64,000 bases of DNA, taken from contig NC_086034.1 in NCBI RefSeq assembly GCF_036323735.1, positions 45,356,439 through 45,420,438 on the forward strand, read 5' to 3'. The number at the start of each line of letters is the position of its first letter. The first letter of the stretch is position 1. The DNA comes from Rattus norvegicus. Its lineage: Eukaryota > Chordata > Mammalia > Rodentia > Muridae. Both the position numbers and the translations under genes were made by a program. Below the pieces are notes generated by a model. That model was not told the DNA's origin. It did no database searches and worked only from the letters and a program-made list of their open reading frames with translations. Positions 47,226-60,379 of the stretch are shown here, one piece after another.

Positions 47226-48657
47226 AATTTTTATAAACTTTTTATATAAGTTATCTCTTAAATAAGTACCTTTTAAATTGATAATTTATTGTGAAACATA
47301 CCTATGAGCAATATGCACTTATATATGTTGCCCAGCCTCTGACTCAATAGACCTAATATCTCATATGTCTCTCAGAATAATTTTACTTTTTTGTATACAT
47401 AATATATGTATATGTTACAGTTGAACTGAGATGAAATACAACTCTATTATATTGTTATGTTGACTATCATAAACTAGAAGATTTTATACTTCATACTTCT
47501 GCACAAAACAGAAGTTTGAATTTTTCCACCTCAAGGAATTATTTGAGTCCCATGAACCAAATGTTCTACTGGAAGAATCAGAAAAGGGAGTCAAGGATAA
47601 TCACTGCAAGATGTGGAGCACTCTTGCCTGACTCACTGTTTATCTTTACTCCCACCTCCTTTTTGGAGAATAAAATACAAAGTTTTAAAGCTTCAGTCAG
47701 GCCCTAAGCAGTGATCTTTTGTTCATTAACTATATGCCCTTTGATGTTCAGCTCTCATTTATACAATGTCAATATGCTTCCTGCCATTCTTTGTGCTCTT
47801 TCAAACAAACTATGACCTTCAATGAAAGGAGAAAATTAGCTGTGATATTGTGGTAAAAGATATCTTGTGAGATTTGAATTTATCAGAAAAGACAGGTTGT
47901 TGAGTTTGGTGGTAAGAAATCTAGAGGTGCAAAATGGAAATTAAGGAGGAATCCAATCAGAAGAAAAGCAGGACATGTTTTAATAAACTAAGTAATCTGA
48001 AATCTAAGCAAACAGAGGAAAAAATGCCTCAGTATATTATATTCTCAAGAATGTATTGTTTAAAAGTGACCCTAAGCTGCTTGTATATAATGAAGAGTGA
48101 CTCCCCCTCCATTTTTGAACTCAGATGGCTAGTGCTTAATCAGTCATAATAGTATTTTTACCATTTTCTCAGCACTTTAAGCACCAAAAGTTTAAACCAC
48201 ACAAAATGTCCTCATTCATTCATTGGTTTTATTTTTTTCAAACTCTATGTACAGCCTCTGGGCCCAATTAGATGGCTTAAAAAATTAGGTTAGCAAAATG
48301 AGGAAAAAATCTCCATGTGTTTTTGCAGATACACAGGCTAAATGGGACTGCCACATTGTACAGTGGACACGGTGATAATAAAAAGATAAAAAATCAACAG
48401 AAGCCTTGATGTATGCCTCTCTCACCTTCCCTCTTATCCTTTAGAAGGACAAAAAAGCAGCCTTTTCCCCATCATCAGCTGTCACATTATTGCCTGGCTT
48501 GCCTTGCAAAATTACCTGTAGAGTGACAAAAGATTATCTCACGTGCAAGAAGATGAAAAAACTGAAGGCCAAGTAATTGTCAATGGAAAAACATTTTTGA
48601 GATGCTTTTCAAGACTTTTGGTATTGGTCATGAACAGGTCCATGTGCAAAAATGTAA
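47226..48657. other. No feature recognised
   Basis: No gene or repeat recognised; short open frames only. Confidence 0.45.
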
Positions 48658-48718
48658 AAGGAAGGAAGAAAGGAAGGAAGGAAGAAAGGAAGGAAGGAAG
48701 GAAGAAAGGAAGGAAAAG
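48658..48718. repeat. (GGAA)n microsatellite
   Basis: GGAA units with regular GAAA interruptions, about 15 units. Confidence 0.95.
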
Positions 48719-49559
48719 AAATGGATCAGGCACATTTCCAATAATATTAATATGAACTATTTTTCCTGTGACATGTTCTCCAACTTTCGCAACTAGAATA
48801 AATGACAGAGAGACTTTTTTTTAAAATTTTTTCCATCTTTATTAAATTGGGTATTTCTTATTTCCATTTCAAATGCTATTCCCTTTCCCGGTTTACGTGC
48901 CAACATCCCCCTAACCTCTCCCCCATTCCCTTCTACATGGGTGTTCCCCTCCCCATCCTCCCTCCATTGCTGCCCTCCCCCCAAGAATCCCGTTCATTGG
49001 GATCCAGCCTTGGCAGTACCAAGGACTTCCCCTTCCACTGGTGCCCTTACAAGTATATTCATTGCTACCTATGCAGTTGGAGCCCAGGGTCAGTCCATGT
49101 ATAGTCTTTGGGTAGTTGCTTAGTCCCTGGAAGCTCTGGTTGGTTGGCATTGTTGTTCATATGGGATCTCAAGCCCCTTCAAGCTCTTTCAGTCCTTTCT
49201 AAGATTCCTTCAAAGTGGGTCCTGTTCTCAGTTCAGTGGTTTGCTGCTGGCATTCGCCTATGTATTTGCCTTATTCTGCCTGTGTCTCTCAGGAGAGATC
49301 TACATTCAGTTCCTGTCGGCCTGCACTTCTTTGGTTCATCCATCTTATCTAGTTTGGTGGCTGTGTATGTATGGGCCATATGTGGGGCAGGCTCTGAATG
49401 GGCATTCCTTCAGCCTCTGTTCTAAACTTTGCCTCCCTATTCTCTCCAAAGGGTATTCTTTTGGTCCTTTTAGAGAAGGAGTGAAGCATTCGCATTTTGG
49501 TCATCCTTCTTGAGTTTCATGTGTTCTGTGCATTTAGGATAATTCGAGTATTTGGGTTA

Positions 49560-52500
49560 ATAACCACTTATCAATGAGTGCATACCATGTGTATTTTTCT
49601 GTGATTGGATTACCTCACTCAGGATGATATTTTCCAGTTCCATCCATTGCCTATAAATTTCATAAAGTCATTGTTTTTGATAGCTGGGTAGTATTCCATT
49701 GTGTAGATGTATGGCATTTTCTGTATCCATTCCTCTTTTAAGGGCATCTGGTTCTTTCCAGCTTCTAGCTATTATAAACAAGGCTACAATGAACATAGTG
49801 GAGCATGTATCTTTGTTATATGTTGGAGCATCTTTTGGATATATGCCCAAGAGAGGTATAGCTGGGTCCTCAGGTAGTGCAATGTCCAAATTTCTGAGGA
49901 AACTCCAGACTGACTTCAGAATGGCTGTACAAGTCTGCCATCCCACCAACAATGGAGGAGTGTTCCTCTTTCTCTGCATCCTCGCCAGCATCTGCTGTCA
50001 CCTGAGTTTTTGATCTTAGCCGTTCTGACTGGTGTGAGGTGAAATCTCAGGGTTGTTTTGATTTGCATTTCCCTTATGACTAAAGATGTTGAACATTTCT
50101 TTAGCTGCTTCTCAGCCATTCAGCATTCCTCAGCTGTGAATTCTTTGTTTAGCTCTGAACCCCATTTTTATAGGGTTATTTGTCTCCCTGCAGTTTAACT
50201 TCGTGATTTCTTTGTATATTTTGGATACAAGCCCTCTATCAGTTATTGGATTGGTAAAGATCTTTTTCCAATCTGTTCGTTGCCATTTTGTACTAGCAAC
50301 AGTATCCTTTGCATACAGGAGCTTTGCAGTTTTGTGAGATCCCATTTGTCGATTCTTGATCTTAGAGCATAAGCCATTGGTGTTTTGTTCAGGAAATTTT
50401 CTCCAGTGCCCATGTGTTCCAGATGCTTCCCTAGTTTTTCTTCTATTAGTTTGAGTGTATCTGGTTTGATGTGGAGGTCCTTGATCCACTTGGACTTTGT
50501 ACAGGGTGATATGCATGGATCGATCTGCATTCTTCTACATGCTGACCTCCTGTTGAACCAGCACCATTTGCTGAAAATGTTATCTTTTTTTCCATTGGAT
50601 GTTTTTGTCTCCTTTGTCAAAAATCAAGTGACCATAGGTGTGTGGGATCATTTCTGGGTCTTCAATTCTATTCCACTGGTCTATCTGTCTGTCTGTACCA
50701 AACCATATATTTTTTTATCACTATTGCTCTGTAATACTGCTTGAGTTCAGGGATAGTGATTCCCCCAGAAGTCCTTTTATTGTTGAGGATAATTTTAGCT
50801 ATCCTGGGTTTTTGTTATTCCACATGAATTTGCAAATTGTTCTGTCTATCTCCAGGAAGAATTAGGTTGGAATTTTGATGGGGATTGCATTGAATCTGTA
50901 GATTGATTTTGGTAAAATGGCCATATTTACTATATTAATCCTGCCAATCCATGAGCATGGGAGATCTTGCCATCTTCTGAAAACTTCAGTTTCTTTCTAC
51001 AGAGACTTGAAGTTCTTATCACACAGATCTTTCACTTGCTTGGTTAAAATAATATTGAGATATTTTATATAATTTGGAACTATTATGAAGGGTGTCAGTT
51101 CCCTAGTTTCTTTCTTGGCTTGTTTCTCTTTTGTGTAGAGGAAGGCTAATGATTTATTTGAGTTAATTTTAAGCCCAGCCACTTTGCTAAATGTGTTCAT
51201 CAGGTTTTTTAGTTCTCTGCTGGAACTTTTGGGATCACTTAAATATTCTATCATATCATCTGCAAATAGTGATATTTTGACTTCTTTTCCACTCTGTATC
51301 CCTCTGATCTCCTTTTGTTGTCTGACTGCTCTGGCTAGGACTTTAAGAGCTATATTGATTAAGTAGGGAGACAGTGGGGAGCCTTTTCTAGTACCTGATT
51401 TTAGTGGGATTGCTTCAAGTTTCTCTCCATTTAGTTTGATGTTAGCTACTGGCTTGTTGTATATGGCTTTACTATGTTTAGGTAAGGGGCTTGAACTCCT
51501 ATTCTTTCCAGGACTTTTATCATGAAGGGGTGTTATATTTTGTCAAGTGCTTTCTCAGCATCTAATGAAATGATCATGTGGTTTTTATCTTTCAGTTTGT
51601 TTATATAGTGGATTACGCTGATGATTTTCTGCACATTAAACCATCCCTGCATAACTGTGATGAAGCCTACTTGATCATGTTGGATGATTGTTTTGATGTG
51701 TTCTTGGATTCGGTTTGCCAGAATTTTATTTAGTATTTTTGCATCAATATTCATAAGGAAAATTGGTCTGAAGTTCTCTTTCTTTTTTGTGTCTTTGTGT
51801 GGTTTAGGTATAAGAGTAATTGTAGCTTCCTAGAAGGAATTCGGTAGTGCTCCATCTGTTTCAATTTTGTGGAATAGTTTGGATAGTACTGGTGTGAGGT
51901 CTTCTATGAAGGTCTGATAGATTTCTGCATTGAACTCATCTGGACCTGGGTTCTTTTTGGTTGGGATACTTTTAATGACTGCTTCTATTTCTTTAGGAGT
52001 TATAGAGTTGTTTAAATTGTTTATCTGTTCTTGATTTAGCTTCAGTTCCTGGTATCTATCTAGGAAATTGTCCATTTCCTCCAGATTTTCAAGTTTTGTT
52101 GAATATAGGCTTTTGTAGTAGGATCTGATGATTTTTTTGAATTTCCTCTGATTCTGTTGTTATGTCTCCCTTTTCATTTCTGGATTTTTAAAAATTTGGA
52201 CACATTCTCTGTGTCCACTGGTTAGCTGACTAAGGGTTTATCTATCTTGTTGATTTTCTCTAAGAACCAGCTTTTGGTTCTGTTGATACTTTGTATAGTA
52301 CTTTTGTTTCTACTTGGTTGATTTCAGCTCTGATTTTGATTATTCCTGCTTTCTACCCCTTCTGGGTGTGTTTGCTTCTTTTTGTTCTAGAGCTTTTAGA
52401 TGTGCTGTCTAGCTGCTGACATATGCTCTCTCCTGTTTCTTTCTGCAGGCACTCAGAGCTATGAGTTTTCCTCTTAGCACAGCTTTCATTGTTTCCTTTA

Positions 52501-53365
52501 AGTTTGGGTATGTTGTACCTTCATTTTCATAAAATTCTAAGAAGTCTTTAATTTCTTTTTTTATTTCTTCCTTCACCAGGTTATAATTTGAGTAGAGCAT
52601 TATTCAACTTCCATGTATGTGTGGGCATTCTTTCCTCTTATTGTTATCAAAGGCAAGCTTTAGCCCATGGTGGTCTGATAGGACACATGGGATTATTTCT
52701 ATCTTTCTGTATTTGTTGAGGCCTGTTTATTGCCAGATTACATGGTCAGTATTGGAGAATGTACCATGTGGTGGGAAGAAGAAGATACATCCTTTTGTAT
52801 TAGGATAGAATATTTTATAAATGTATGTTAAGTCCTTTTGATTCATAACTTCTGTTCGTCTGTCTATGTCTCTGTTTAATATCTGTTTCCATGATCTGTC
52901 TACTGATGAGAGTGGGGTGTTGCAATCTCCTGCACTTATTGTGTGAGGTGCAATGTGTGCTTTGAGCTTTAGTAAGGTTTCTTTTATGTAGGTAGGTACC
53001 CTTGTGTTTTGATCTTAGATATTTAGGATTGAGAGCTCATCTTGGTGGATTTTTCCTTTGGTGAATATGAAATGACCTTCCTTATCTTTTTTGATGAATT
53101 TTCTCTGAAAATCGATTTTATTCAATATTAGAATGGCTACTCCAGCATGCTTTTTCAGACCATTTCCTTGGCAAGTTTTTTTCCAGCCTTTTACTCTGAG
53201 GTAGTGTTTGTCTTTGTCTCTGAGGTGTGTTTCCTGTAGTCAGCAAAATGCTGGGTCTTCATTACATATCCAGTTTGTTAATCTGTGTCTTTTTATTGGG
53301 GAATTGCATCCATTGATGTTGAGAGATATCAGGGAATAGTGATTGTTGCTTCCTGTTATCTTCGT
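49560..53365 (-). pseudogene. L1-C ORF2, multiply broken
   Basis: The ORF2 order is kept: endonuclease, reverse transcriptase (FNAEIYQTF, EKALDKI, MIEYLSDPKSS after the catalytic motif) and the C-terminal cluster (SRCWRGCRERGTLLHCW). It has many frameshifts and stops, for example the frame breaks near 50130, 51000, 51530 and 52400. The expected start ATG reads ACG (plus cgt at 53363-53365). It is an old pseudogene. Confidence 0.92.
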
Positions 53366-53439
53366 ATTTGGAGATGTGATTGTGTGTGATTGTCTTCTCT
53401 TGCTTTGTCCCAAAATTATTAGTTTCTTGCTTTTTCTAG

Positions 53440-54489
53440 GGTGTAGCTTGCCTCATTGTGTTGGGCTTTTTCATTTATTATCCTTTATAGGGCTGGATTT
53501 GTGGAAAGATATTGTGTAAATTTGGTTTTGTCATGGAATATCTTCGTTTCTCCATCTATGTTAATTGGGAGTTTTGCTGGATACAGTAACCTGGGCTGGC
53601 ATTTTTGTTCTCTTAGGGTCTGTATGACATCTGTCCAGTATCTTCTGGCTTTCACAGTCTCTCCTGAAAGTCTGGTTTAATTCTTATAGGTCTGCCTTTA
53701 TATTTTAATTGACCTTTTCCCCTTATTGCTTTTAATATTCTTACTTTGTTTTTTGCATTTGGTGTTTTGACTATTATGTGATTTGAGTAGTTTCTTCTCT
53801 GGTCCAATCTATTTGGAGTTCTGTAGGCTTCATGTATGTTTATGGGCATCTCTTTCTTTAGGTTAGGGAAGTTTTCTTCTATGATTTTGTTGAAGATATT
53901 TACTGGTCCTTTTAGTTGGGAATCTTCATTCTCTTGTATACCAATTATCCTTAGGTTTGATCTTAACATTGTGTCCTGTATTTCCTGTATGTTTGAGCCA
54001 GTAGCTTTTCCTGTTTTACACTATCTTTGACAGTTGTGTTGATTTCTATGGAATCTTCTGCTCTTGAGATTCTCTCTACTATCTCTTGTATTCTGTTGGT
54101 GATGCTTGTATCTATGGGTCCTTGTCTCTTTCTTTGGTTTTCCATTACCAGGGTTCTCTCCCTTTGTGCTTTCTTTATTGCTTCTATTACCATTTTTAAT
54201 TCCTTCACCTGTTTGTTTGTGTTTTCCTGTAATTTTTTCAGGGATTTTTGTATTTCCTCTCTAAGGGCTTCTACTTTTTTACGTGTGTTTTCCTTCATTT
54301 TTCTAAGGGAGCTCTTTTTGTCTTTTTTAAGTCCTCCATCATCATGATCAATTGTGATTTTAAATCTAGATCTTGCTTTTCTGGTGTGTTTGGATATTCA
54401 GTGTTTGCTTTAGTGGAAGAATTGGGCTCTGATGATGCCATGTAGTCTCCGTTTCTGTTGTTTGGGTTTCTGTGCTTGCCACTCGCCAT
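53440..54489 (-). pseudogene. L1-C ORF1, broken
   Basis: The start reads MASGKHRNPNNRN at 54489. Three main frame segments (54295-54489, 53963-54298 and 53652-53969) cover the N-terminus, a coiled coil (KSLKKLQENTNKQVKELKM, without the 66-bp repeats of L1-A) and the RNA-binding part (MLRSNLRIIGIQENEDSQL, AYRTPNRLDQRR). The C-terminal domain below 53652 is shifted again. Not functional. Confidence 0.9.
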
Positions 54490-55380
54490 AAGGTTGTCTC
54501 TGGTGTTACTTTGTTCTGCTATTTCTGACAGTGGCTTGACCGTCCTATAGGCCTGTGTGTCAGGCGTGCTGTAGACCTGTTTTTCTGTTTTCTTTCAGCC
54601 AGTTCTGAGACAGTGTGTTCTGCTTTCAGGCAAGTAGTCGTTTCTCCACTGGTCTTCATCTGTTCCCGTGGGTATGTGTCCTGAGTCCACCGGACAGGTC
54701 ACTTGGAGTAGAAAAGTTTGTCTTACCTCTGGTCTCAGGCTTGAAGTCACTCTGACTGTGTTTCAGCTCTCTGTGAGGGCCACTCCTTCTGGGTCCTTGT
54801 GCACAGATAGCCCCGATGGTGCTAGGTGTTTTCCTCTAGAGCCAGAAATGTGGGCAGAGAGTAGTCTCCTCTTATTTCCCAGTCATGTCTGACTGTCTAA
54901 AGGTCTAGCTCTCCCTCTCACAGGATTTGGATGCAGGGAGCTGTTTGACCCGGTCTGTTCAGATCTGGTAGCAGTCTGGACCGCAGGGCTCCTGCAGTTT
55001 GACTGTCCCTATCTTCCTGTTCCCCGAGGGCCTATTCAGTTTCCTCCTTGGCCAGGGATGTGCGCAAAGGTGGACAGAAGTGGTGGTCTCTCCTGCCTTA
55101 TAGTCTCAGGATTGCCCACATGTTTGGGCAATGAGCTTTCTCTCCCTTGAGGTTTGGGGGCAGGGAGCTGTGGGCCGAGATCAGCAAGATTCGGGCTCCA
55201 ACTAGAAACTGGAAGTGTCCAGTCCCAGAGGAATTTTGTCTTTGTGTGTACTGAGTCCACCAGACAGGCCACTTGGCGCAGAAAAGTTGGTCTTACCTCT
55301 AGTCTCGAGCCTGATGTCGCTCCTCAGGGCTGGGTTTCAGCTCTCTGTGAGGGCAGCAACCAGAAGGGCCCGCCACAGGG
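54490..55380 (-). promoter_or_regulatory. L1-C 5' UTR with two promoter blocks
   Basis: GC-rich leader of L1-C. The block beginning tccacc(g/a)gacaggyca starts at 54686 and 55256 and includes a shared ctctctgtgagggc segment. It is related to, but well diverged from, the 605-bp unit of L1-A. Confidence 0.75.
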
Positions 55381-55799
55381 ACTCTTTTTATGTAGAGAAA
55401 ACTTTCACTCACTTTTGGAAAACATGAAGAATCATGAAGCATTAAAGTCATTGAGCTTTTGAGCAAAAAACCTTTTGAAAATTCTGGAATACATGATAAC
55501 CATATACTCTCCAATGTATAAAAATGTAACAAACTATCAAAAACCCAGAGAGTGAAATCTTAAATATCTCACTGTGCTTAAGCTTTTGATACAATAAGAC
55601 AAAGGTGAATTTCCGAAATGGTGAGTTCTTTACTGTGAACTTCGGGAAGACTGAGTATGGATAGCAACATTGGATCTCATCTAGGAATTTTTAATTTAAA
55701 ATGCATGCCAAGAAAATGTCTCCTAAAGTTAGTCTTATAAATGTATTAAATAGGGTTTATAATCCACATAGAGAAATTAAAAGAGGGAACAAATGAAAT
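55381..55799. other. No feature recognised
   Basis: Right flank of L1-C; AT-rich with no gene or repeat recognised. Confidence 0.45.
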
Positions 55800-55935
55800 A
55801 ACCTAAGCATGGGAATAGTAGTGCCCACTCATTCCAGTACTTGGGAAACTGAGGCAAAAGGGTTGTCAAAAAATTCAGGGCAATGTGGGCATCATTGTGA
55901 ACACTAAACTGTCTCCAAATGAAAGAATACGTGAG
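55800..55935 (+). mobile_element. B1 SINE
   Basis: A nearly complete B1 on plus: aagcatgggaatagtagtgc, tcattccagtacttgggaaa, ctgaggcaaaagggttgtca, tcagggcaatgtgggcatc and aaactgtctccaaatg. It is well diverged from a modern B1. Confidence 0.78.
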
Positions 55936-56344
55936 ACAAACAAATTAATTCTGTCCATCACCTCTCATTTTAATGGAGTCATCTGCTTTTGGACAACTAG
56001 ATAGGCATTACTCTCATAAGATTTCATCCTCGAAACACCCATTCATGCTAGTATTTCTAGAGTTCAGAGATGGGTAACATAGAAGAAAACTATTCTTCAT
56101 GTTCCCAGAGAAACACCATCAAATCAATACCTCATAGACAAAACAGGCTCCAAAAAGAATAACTTGTCATCTTACCCCATGGATGCAGATGACATTTATC
56201 ATCAAGAATATGGGTTGTGATGCAAAGCATATTGGGCCCATGGAAGTTTACATGTTTCTTAAGTTACCTAATGTTTGCATATTTATTTATAGCAGTTTTA
56301 CCTCGACATGTATTACATGAATATAAAGCTATTCGGTTTCATTT
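55936..56344. other. No feature recognised
   Basis: Left flank of L1-X; no gene or repeat recognised. Confidence 0.45.
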
Positions 56345-57430
56345 TCTTTTTTTCTCCATCTTTATTAACTTGGAAATTTCTTATTTACATTTCAATTGTT
56401 ATTCCTTTCCCGGTTTCCAGGCCAACATTCACCTAACACCTGCCACTCCACTTCTGTATGGGTGTTCCCCTCGCCATCCTTTCCCCATTACTTCTCTCCC
56501 CGCAACAATCACGTTCACTGGGGGTTCAGTCTTGGCAGTACCAAGGGCTTCCCCTTCCACCAGTGCTCTTACTAGGCTATTCATTGCTACCTATGAGGTC
56601 AGAGTCCAGGGTCAGTCCATGTATAGTCTTTGGGTAGTGGCATAGTCCCTGGAAGCTATGGTTGGTTAGCATTGTTGTACATATGGGGTCTCAAGCTCCT
56701 TCAAGCTCTTTCAGTCCTTTCTCTGAATCCTTGAACTGGGGTCCTGTTCTCAGTTCAGTGGTTTGCTGCTGGCATTTGGCTATGTATTTGCCTTATTCTG
56801 GCTGTGTCTCTCAGGAGAGACCTACATCTGGTTTCTGTCAGCCTACACTTCTTTGGTTCATCCATCTTTTCTAGTTTGGTGGCTGTTTACGTATGGGCCA
56901 TATGAGGGGCAAGCTGTGAATGGGCATTCCTTCAGCCTCTGTTCTAAATTTTGCCTCTCTATTCCTTCCAAAGGGTATTAGTTGGATGGCTTCAGGTTTC
57001 TCACCGTTTAGTTTAATACTAGCTACTGGTTTGCTTTATATGTCTTTTAGTATGTTAAGGTATGGGCCTTGAATCCTGTCCTTTCCAGGAATTTTATCAT
57101 GAAGGGGTGTTGAATTTTGTCCAATGTTTTCTCAGCGTCTAATGGAATGATCATGTGGTTTTTATCTTTCAGTTTGTTTATATACTGGATTAAGGTGATG
57201 GTTTTCCGTATATTAAACCATCCCTGCATCCCTAGAATAAAGCCTACTTGATCATGATCGATGATTGTTTTGATGTGCTCTTGGATTTGGTTTGCAATAA
57301 TTTTATTGAGTATCTTTGCGTCAATATTCATAAACGAATTTGCCTGAAGTTCTCTTCCTTTTTTGGGTCTTTGTGTGGTTTAGGTATACGAGTAATTGTG
57401 GCTTCATAGAAGGAATTCGGCAGCGTTCCT
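56345..57430 (-). mobile_element. L1-X, left part (3' UTR plus RT fragment)
   Basis: The 3' end of an older L1, L1-C-like in sequence. The T-rich tail and 3' terminus lie at 56345-56370 and the 3' UTR runs to 56979. There it jumps to a piece of the reverse transcriptase region (56980-57430), skipping about 2.0 kb of L1 relative to L1-A (5938 to 7905). The RT piece has a long frame (57047-57331: NIDAKILNKI, HDQVGFI, EKTLDKIQHPF). At 57430 it abuts L1-D with no tail or duplication. Confidence 0.88.
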
Positions 57431-60320
57431 TCTACTTGGACTTAAGCTTTGTACAGGGTGATAAGCATGGATCGATCTGCATTCTTCTACATGTTGCCCT
57501 CCAGTTGAACCAGCACCATTTGCTGAAAATGCTATCTTTTTTCCATTGGATGGTTTTGGCTCCTTTGTCAAAAATCAAGTGACCATAGGTGTGTGGGTTC
57601 ATTTCTGGGTCTTCAATTCTATTCCATTGGTCTATCTGTCTGTCTCTTTACCAATACCATGCAGTTTTTATCACTATTGCTCTGTAATACTGCTTGAGTT
57701 CAGGGATAGTGATTCCCCCTGAAGTCCTTTTATTGTTGTGGATAGCTTTAGCTATCCTGGGTTTTTTGTTATTCCAGATGAATTTGCAAATTGTTCTGTC
57801 TAACTCTTTGAAGAATTGGATTGGTATTTTGATGGGGATTGCATTGAATCTGTAGATTGCTTTTGGTAAAATGGCCATTTTTACTATATTAATCCTGCCA
57901 ATCCATGAGCATGGGAGATCTTTCCATCTTCTGAGATCTTCAATTTCTTTCTTCAGTGTCTTGAAGTTCTTATTGTACAGATCTTTTACTTGCTTGGTTA
58001 AAGTCACACCGAGGTACTTTATATTATTTGGGTCTATTATGAAGGGTGTCGTTTCCCTAATTTCTTTCTCGGCTTGTTTCTCTTTTGTATAGAGGAAGGC
58101 AACTGATTTATTTGAGTTAATTTTATACCCAGCCACTTTGCTGAAGTTGTTTATCAGCTTTAGTAGTTCTCTGGTGGAACTTTTGGGATCACTTAAACAT
58201 ACTATCATGTCATCTGCAAATAGTGATATTTTGACCTCTTCTTTTCAGATCTGTATCCACTTGATCTCCTTTTGTTGTCTGATTGCTCTGGCTAGAACTT
58301 CAAGAACTATATTGAATAAGTTGGGAGAGAGTGGGCAGCCTTGTCTAGTCCCTGATTTTAGTGGGGTTGCTTCAAGTTTCTCTCCATTTAGTTTAATGTT
58401 AGCAACTGGTTTGCTGTATATGGCTTTTACTATGTTTAGGTATGGGCCTTGAATTCCTATTCTTTCCAGGACTTTTATCATGAAGGGGTGTTGAATTTTG
58501 TCAAATGCTTTCTCAGCATCTAATGAAATGATCATGTGGTTCTGTTCTTTCAGTTTGTTTATATAATGGATCACGTTGATGGTTTTCCGTATATTAAACC
58601 ATCCCTGCATGCCTGGGATGAAGCCTACTTGATCATGGTGGATGATTGTTTTGATGTGCTCTTGAATTCGGTTTGCCAGAATTTTATTGAGTATTTTTGC
58701 GTCGATATTCATAAGGGAAATTGGTCTGAAGTTCTCTTTCTTTGTTGTGTCTTTGTGTGGTTTAGGTATAAGAGTAATTGTGGCTTCGTAGAAGGAATTC
58801 GGTAGGGCTCCATCTGTTTCAATTTTGTGGAATATTTTGGATAATATTGGTATGAGGTCTTCTATGAAGGTTTGATAGAATTCTGCACTAAACCCGTCTG
58901 GACCTGGGCTCTTTTTGGTTGGGAGACCTTTAATGACTGCTTCTATTTCCTTAGGAGTTATGGGGTTGTTTAACTGGTTTATCTGTTCCTGATTTAACTT
59001 CGATACCTGGTATCTGTCTAGGAAATTGTCCATTTCCTGAAGATTTTCAAGTTTTGTTGAATATAGGTTTTTATAGTAAGATCTGATGATTTTTTGAATT
59101 TCCTCTGAATCTGTAGTTATGTCTCCCTTTTCATTTCTGATTTTGTTAATTTGGACGCACTCTCTGTGTCCTCTCGTTAGTCTGGCTAAGGGTTTATCTA
59201 TCTTGTTGATTTTCTCAAAGAACCAACTTTTGGTTCTGTTGATTCTTTCTATGGTCCTTTTTGTTTCTACTTGGTTGATTTCAGCTCTGAGTTTGATTAT
59301 TTCCGGCCTTCTACTCCTCCTGGGTGTATTTGCTTCTTTTTGTTTTAGAGCTTTTAGGTGTGCTGTCAAGCTGCTGACATATGTTCTTTCCTGTTTCTTT
59401 CTGCAGGCACTGAGCGCTATGAGATTTCTTCTTAGCACAGCTTTCATTGTGTCCCATAAGTTTGGGTATGTTGTATCTTCATTTTCATTAAATTCTAAAA
59501 AGTTTTTAATTTCTTTCTTTATTTCTTCCTTGACCAGGTTATCATTGAGTAGAGCATTGTTCAATTTCCACGTATATGTGGGCATTCTTCCCTTATTGTT
59601 ATTGAAGACCAGTTTTAGGCTGTGGTGGTCCGATAGCACGCATGGGATTATTTCTATCTTTCTGTACCTGTTGAGGCCCGTTTTTTGACCAATTATATGG
59701 TCAATTTTGGAGAAAGTACCATGAGGAGCTGAGAAGAAGTTATATCCTTTTGCTTTAGGATAGAATGTTCTATAAATATCCGTTAAGTCCATTTGGCTCA
59801 TGACTTCTCTTAGTCTGTCGACATCACTGTTTAATTTCTGTTTCTATGATCTGTCCATTGATGAGAGTGGTGTGTTGAAATCTCCCACTATTATTGTGTG
59901 AGGTGCAATGTGTGTTTTGAGCTTTAGTAAGGTTTGTTTTACGTATGTAGGTGCCCTTGTATTTGGGGCATAGATATTTAGGATTGAGAGTTCATCTTGG
60001 TGGATTTTTCCTTTGATGAATATGAAGTGTCCTTCCTTATCTTTTTTGATGACTTTTAGTTGGAAATTGATTTTATTTGATATTAGAATGGCTACTCCAG
60101 CTTGCTTCTTCTGACCATTTGCTTGGAAAGTTGTTTTCCAGCCTTTCACTCTGAGGTAGTGTCTGTCTTTGTCTCTGAGGTGTGTTTCCTGTAGGCAGCA
60201 GAATGCAGGGTCCTCGTTGCGTATCCAGTTTGTTAATCTATGTCTTTTTATTGGGGAGTTGAGGCCATTGATATTGAGAGATATTAAGGAATAGTGATTA
60301 TTGTTTCCCTTTATATTCAT
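57431..60320 (-). pseudogene. L1-D ORF2, 3'-truncated with three stops
   Basis: Start ATG at 60318-60320. The frame is kept for about 2.7 kb without any indel, interrupted by three point nonsense codons: TAG at 59844-59846 (TGG in L1-A) in the endonuclease, TGA at 58245-58247 (AGA in L1-A) just before the catalytic site, and TAA at 57648-57650 (TAC in L1-A). Endonuclease motifs NINGLN, QETH and VGDFNTP are present, with SDHHSLKL in place of SDHHGLKL. The FADD catalytic motif is intact near 58215. The C-terminal third is missing. Confidence 0.95.
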
Positions 60321-60379
60321 ATTTGGATGTGAGGTTATGTTTGTGTGCTTTCAGTCTCTTTGTTTTGTTGCCAAGACGA

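Larger units (their letters stand above)
48812..55380 (-). mobile_element. L1-C: older, nearly full-length LINE-1
   Basis: A 6.6-kb element on minus. Tail and 3' end at 48812-48845 (T-rich, then ccatctttattaaattgggt), a polypurine tract in the 3' UTR, ORF2 (about 49560-53365), ORF1 (about 53440-54489) and a 5' UTR to about 55380 with two copies of a promoter block that start at 54686 and 55256, 570 bp apart. It is clearly more diverged than L1-A and belongs to another subfamily, since its ORF1 coiled coil lacks the 66-bp repeats. A weak duplication (acagagagacttttt at 48805 and acagggactcttttt at 55375) may be its target site. Confidence 0.93.

Noticed and set aside
48805..55392. Firm target-site duplication for L1-C
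   Set aside because: acagagagacttttt and acagggactcttttt are similar, but they differ by several changes and the 5' edge is uncertain, so it is mentioned only as a possibility.
59119..59688. Plus-strand frame of 189 codons rich in Leu and Phe, resembling a membrane protein
   Set aside because: It is the antisense of A-rich L1-D ORF2; the same shadow appears opposite L1-A (8662-9072). The hydrophobic look follows from the reversed base composition.
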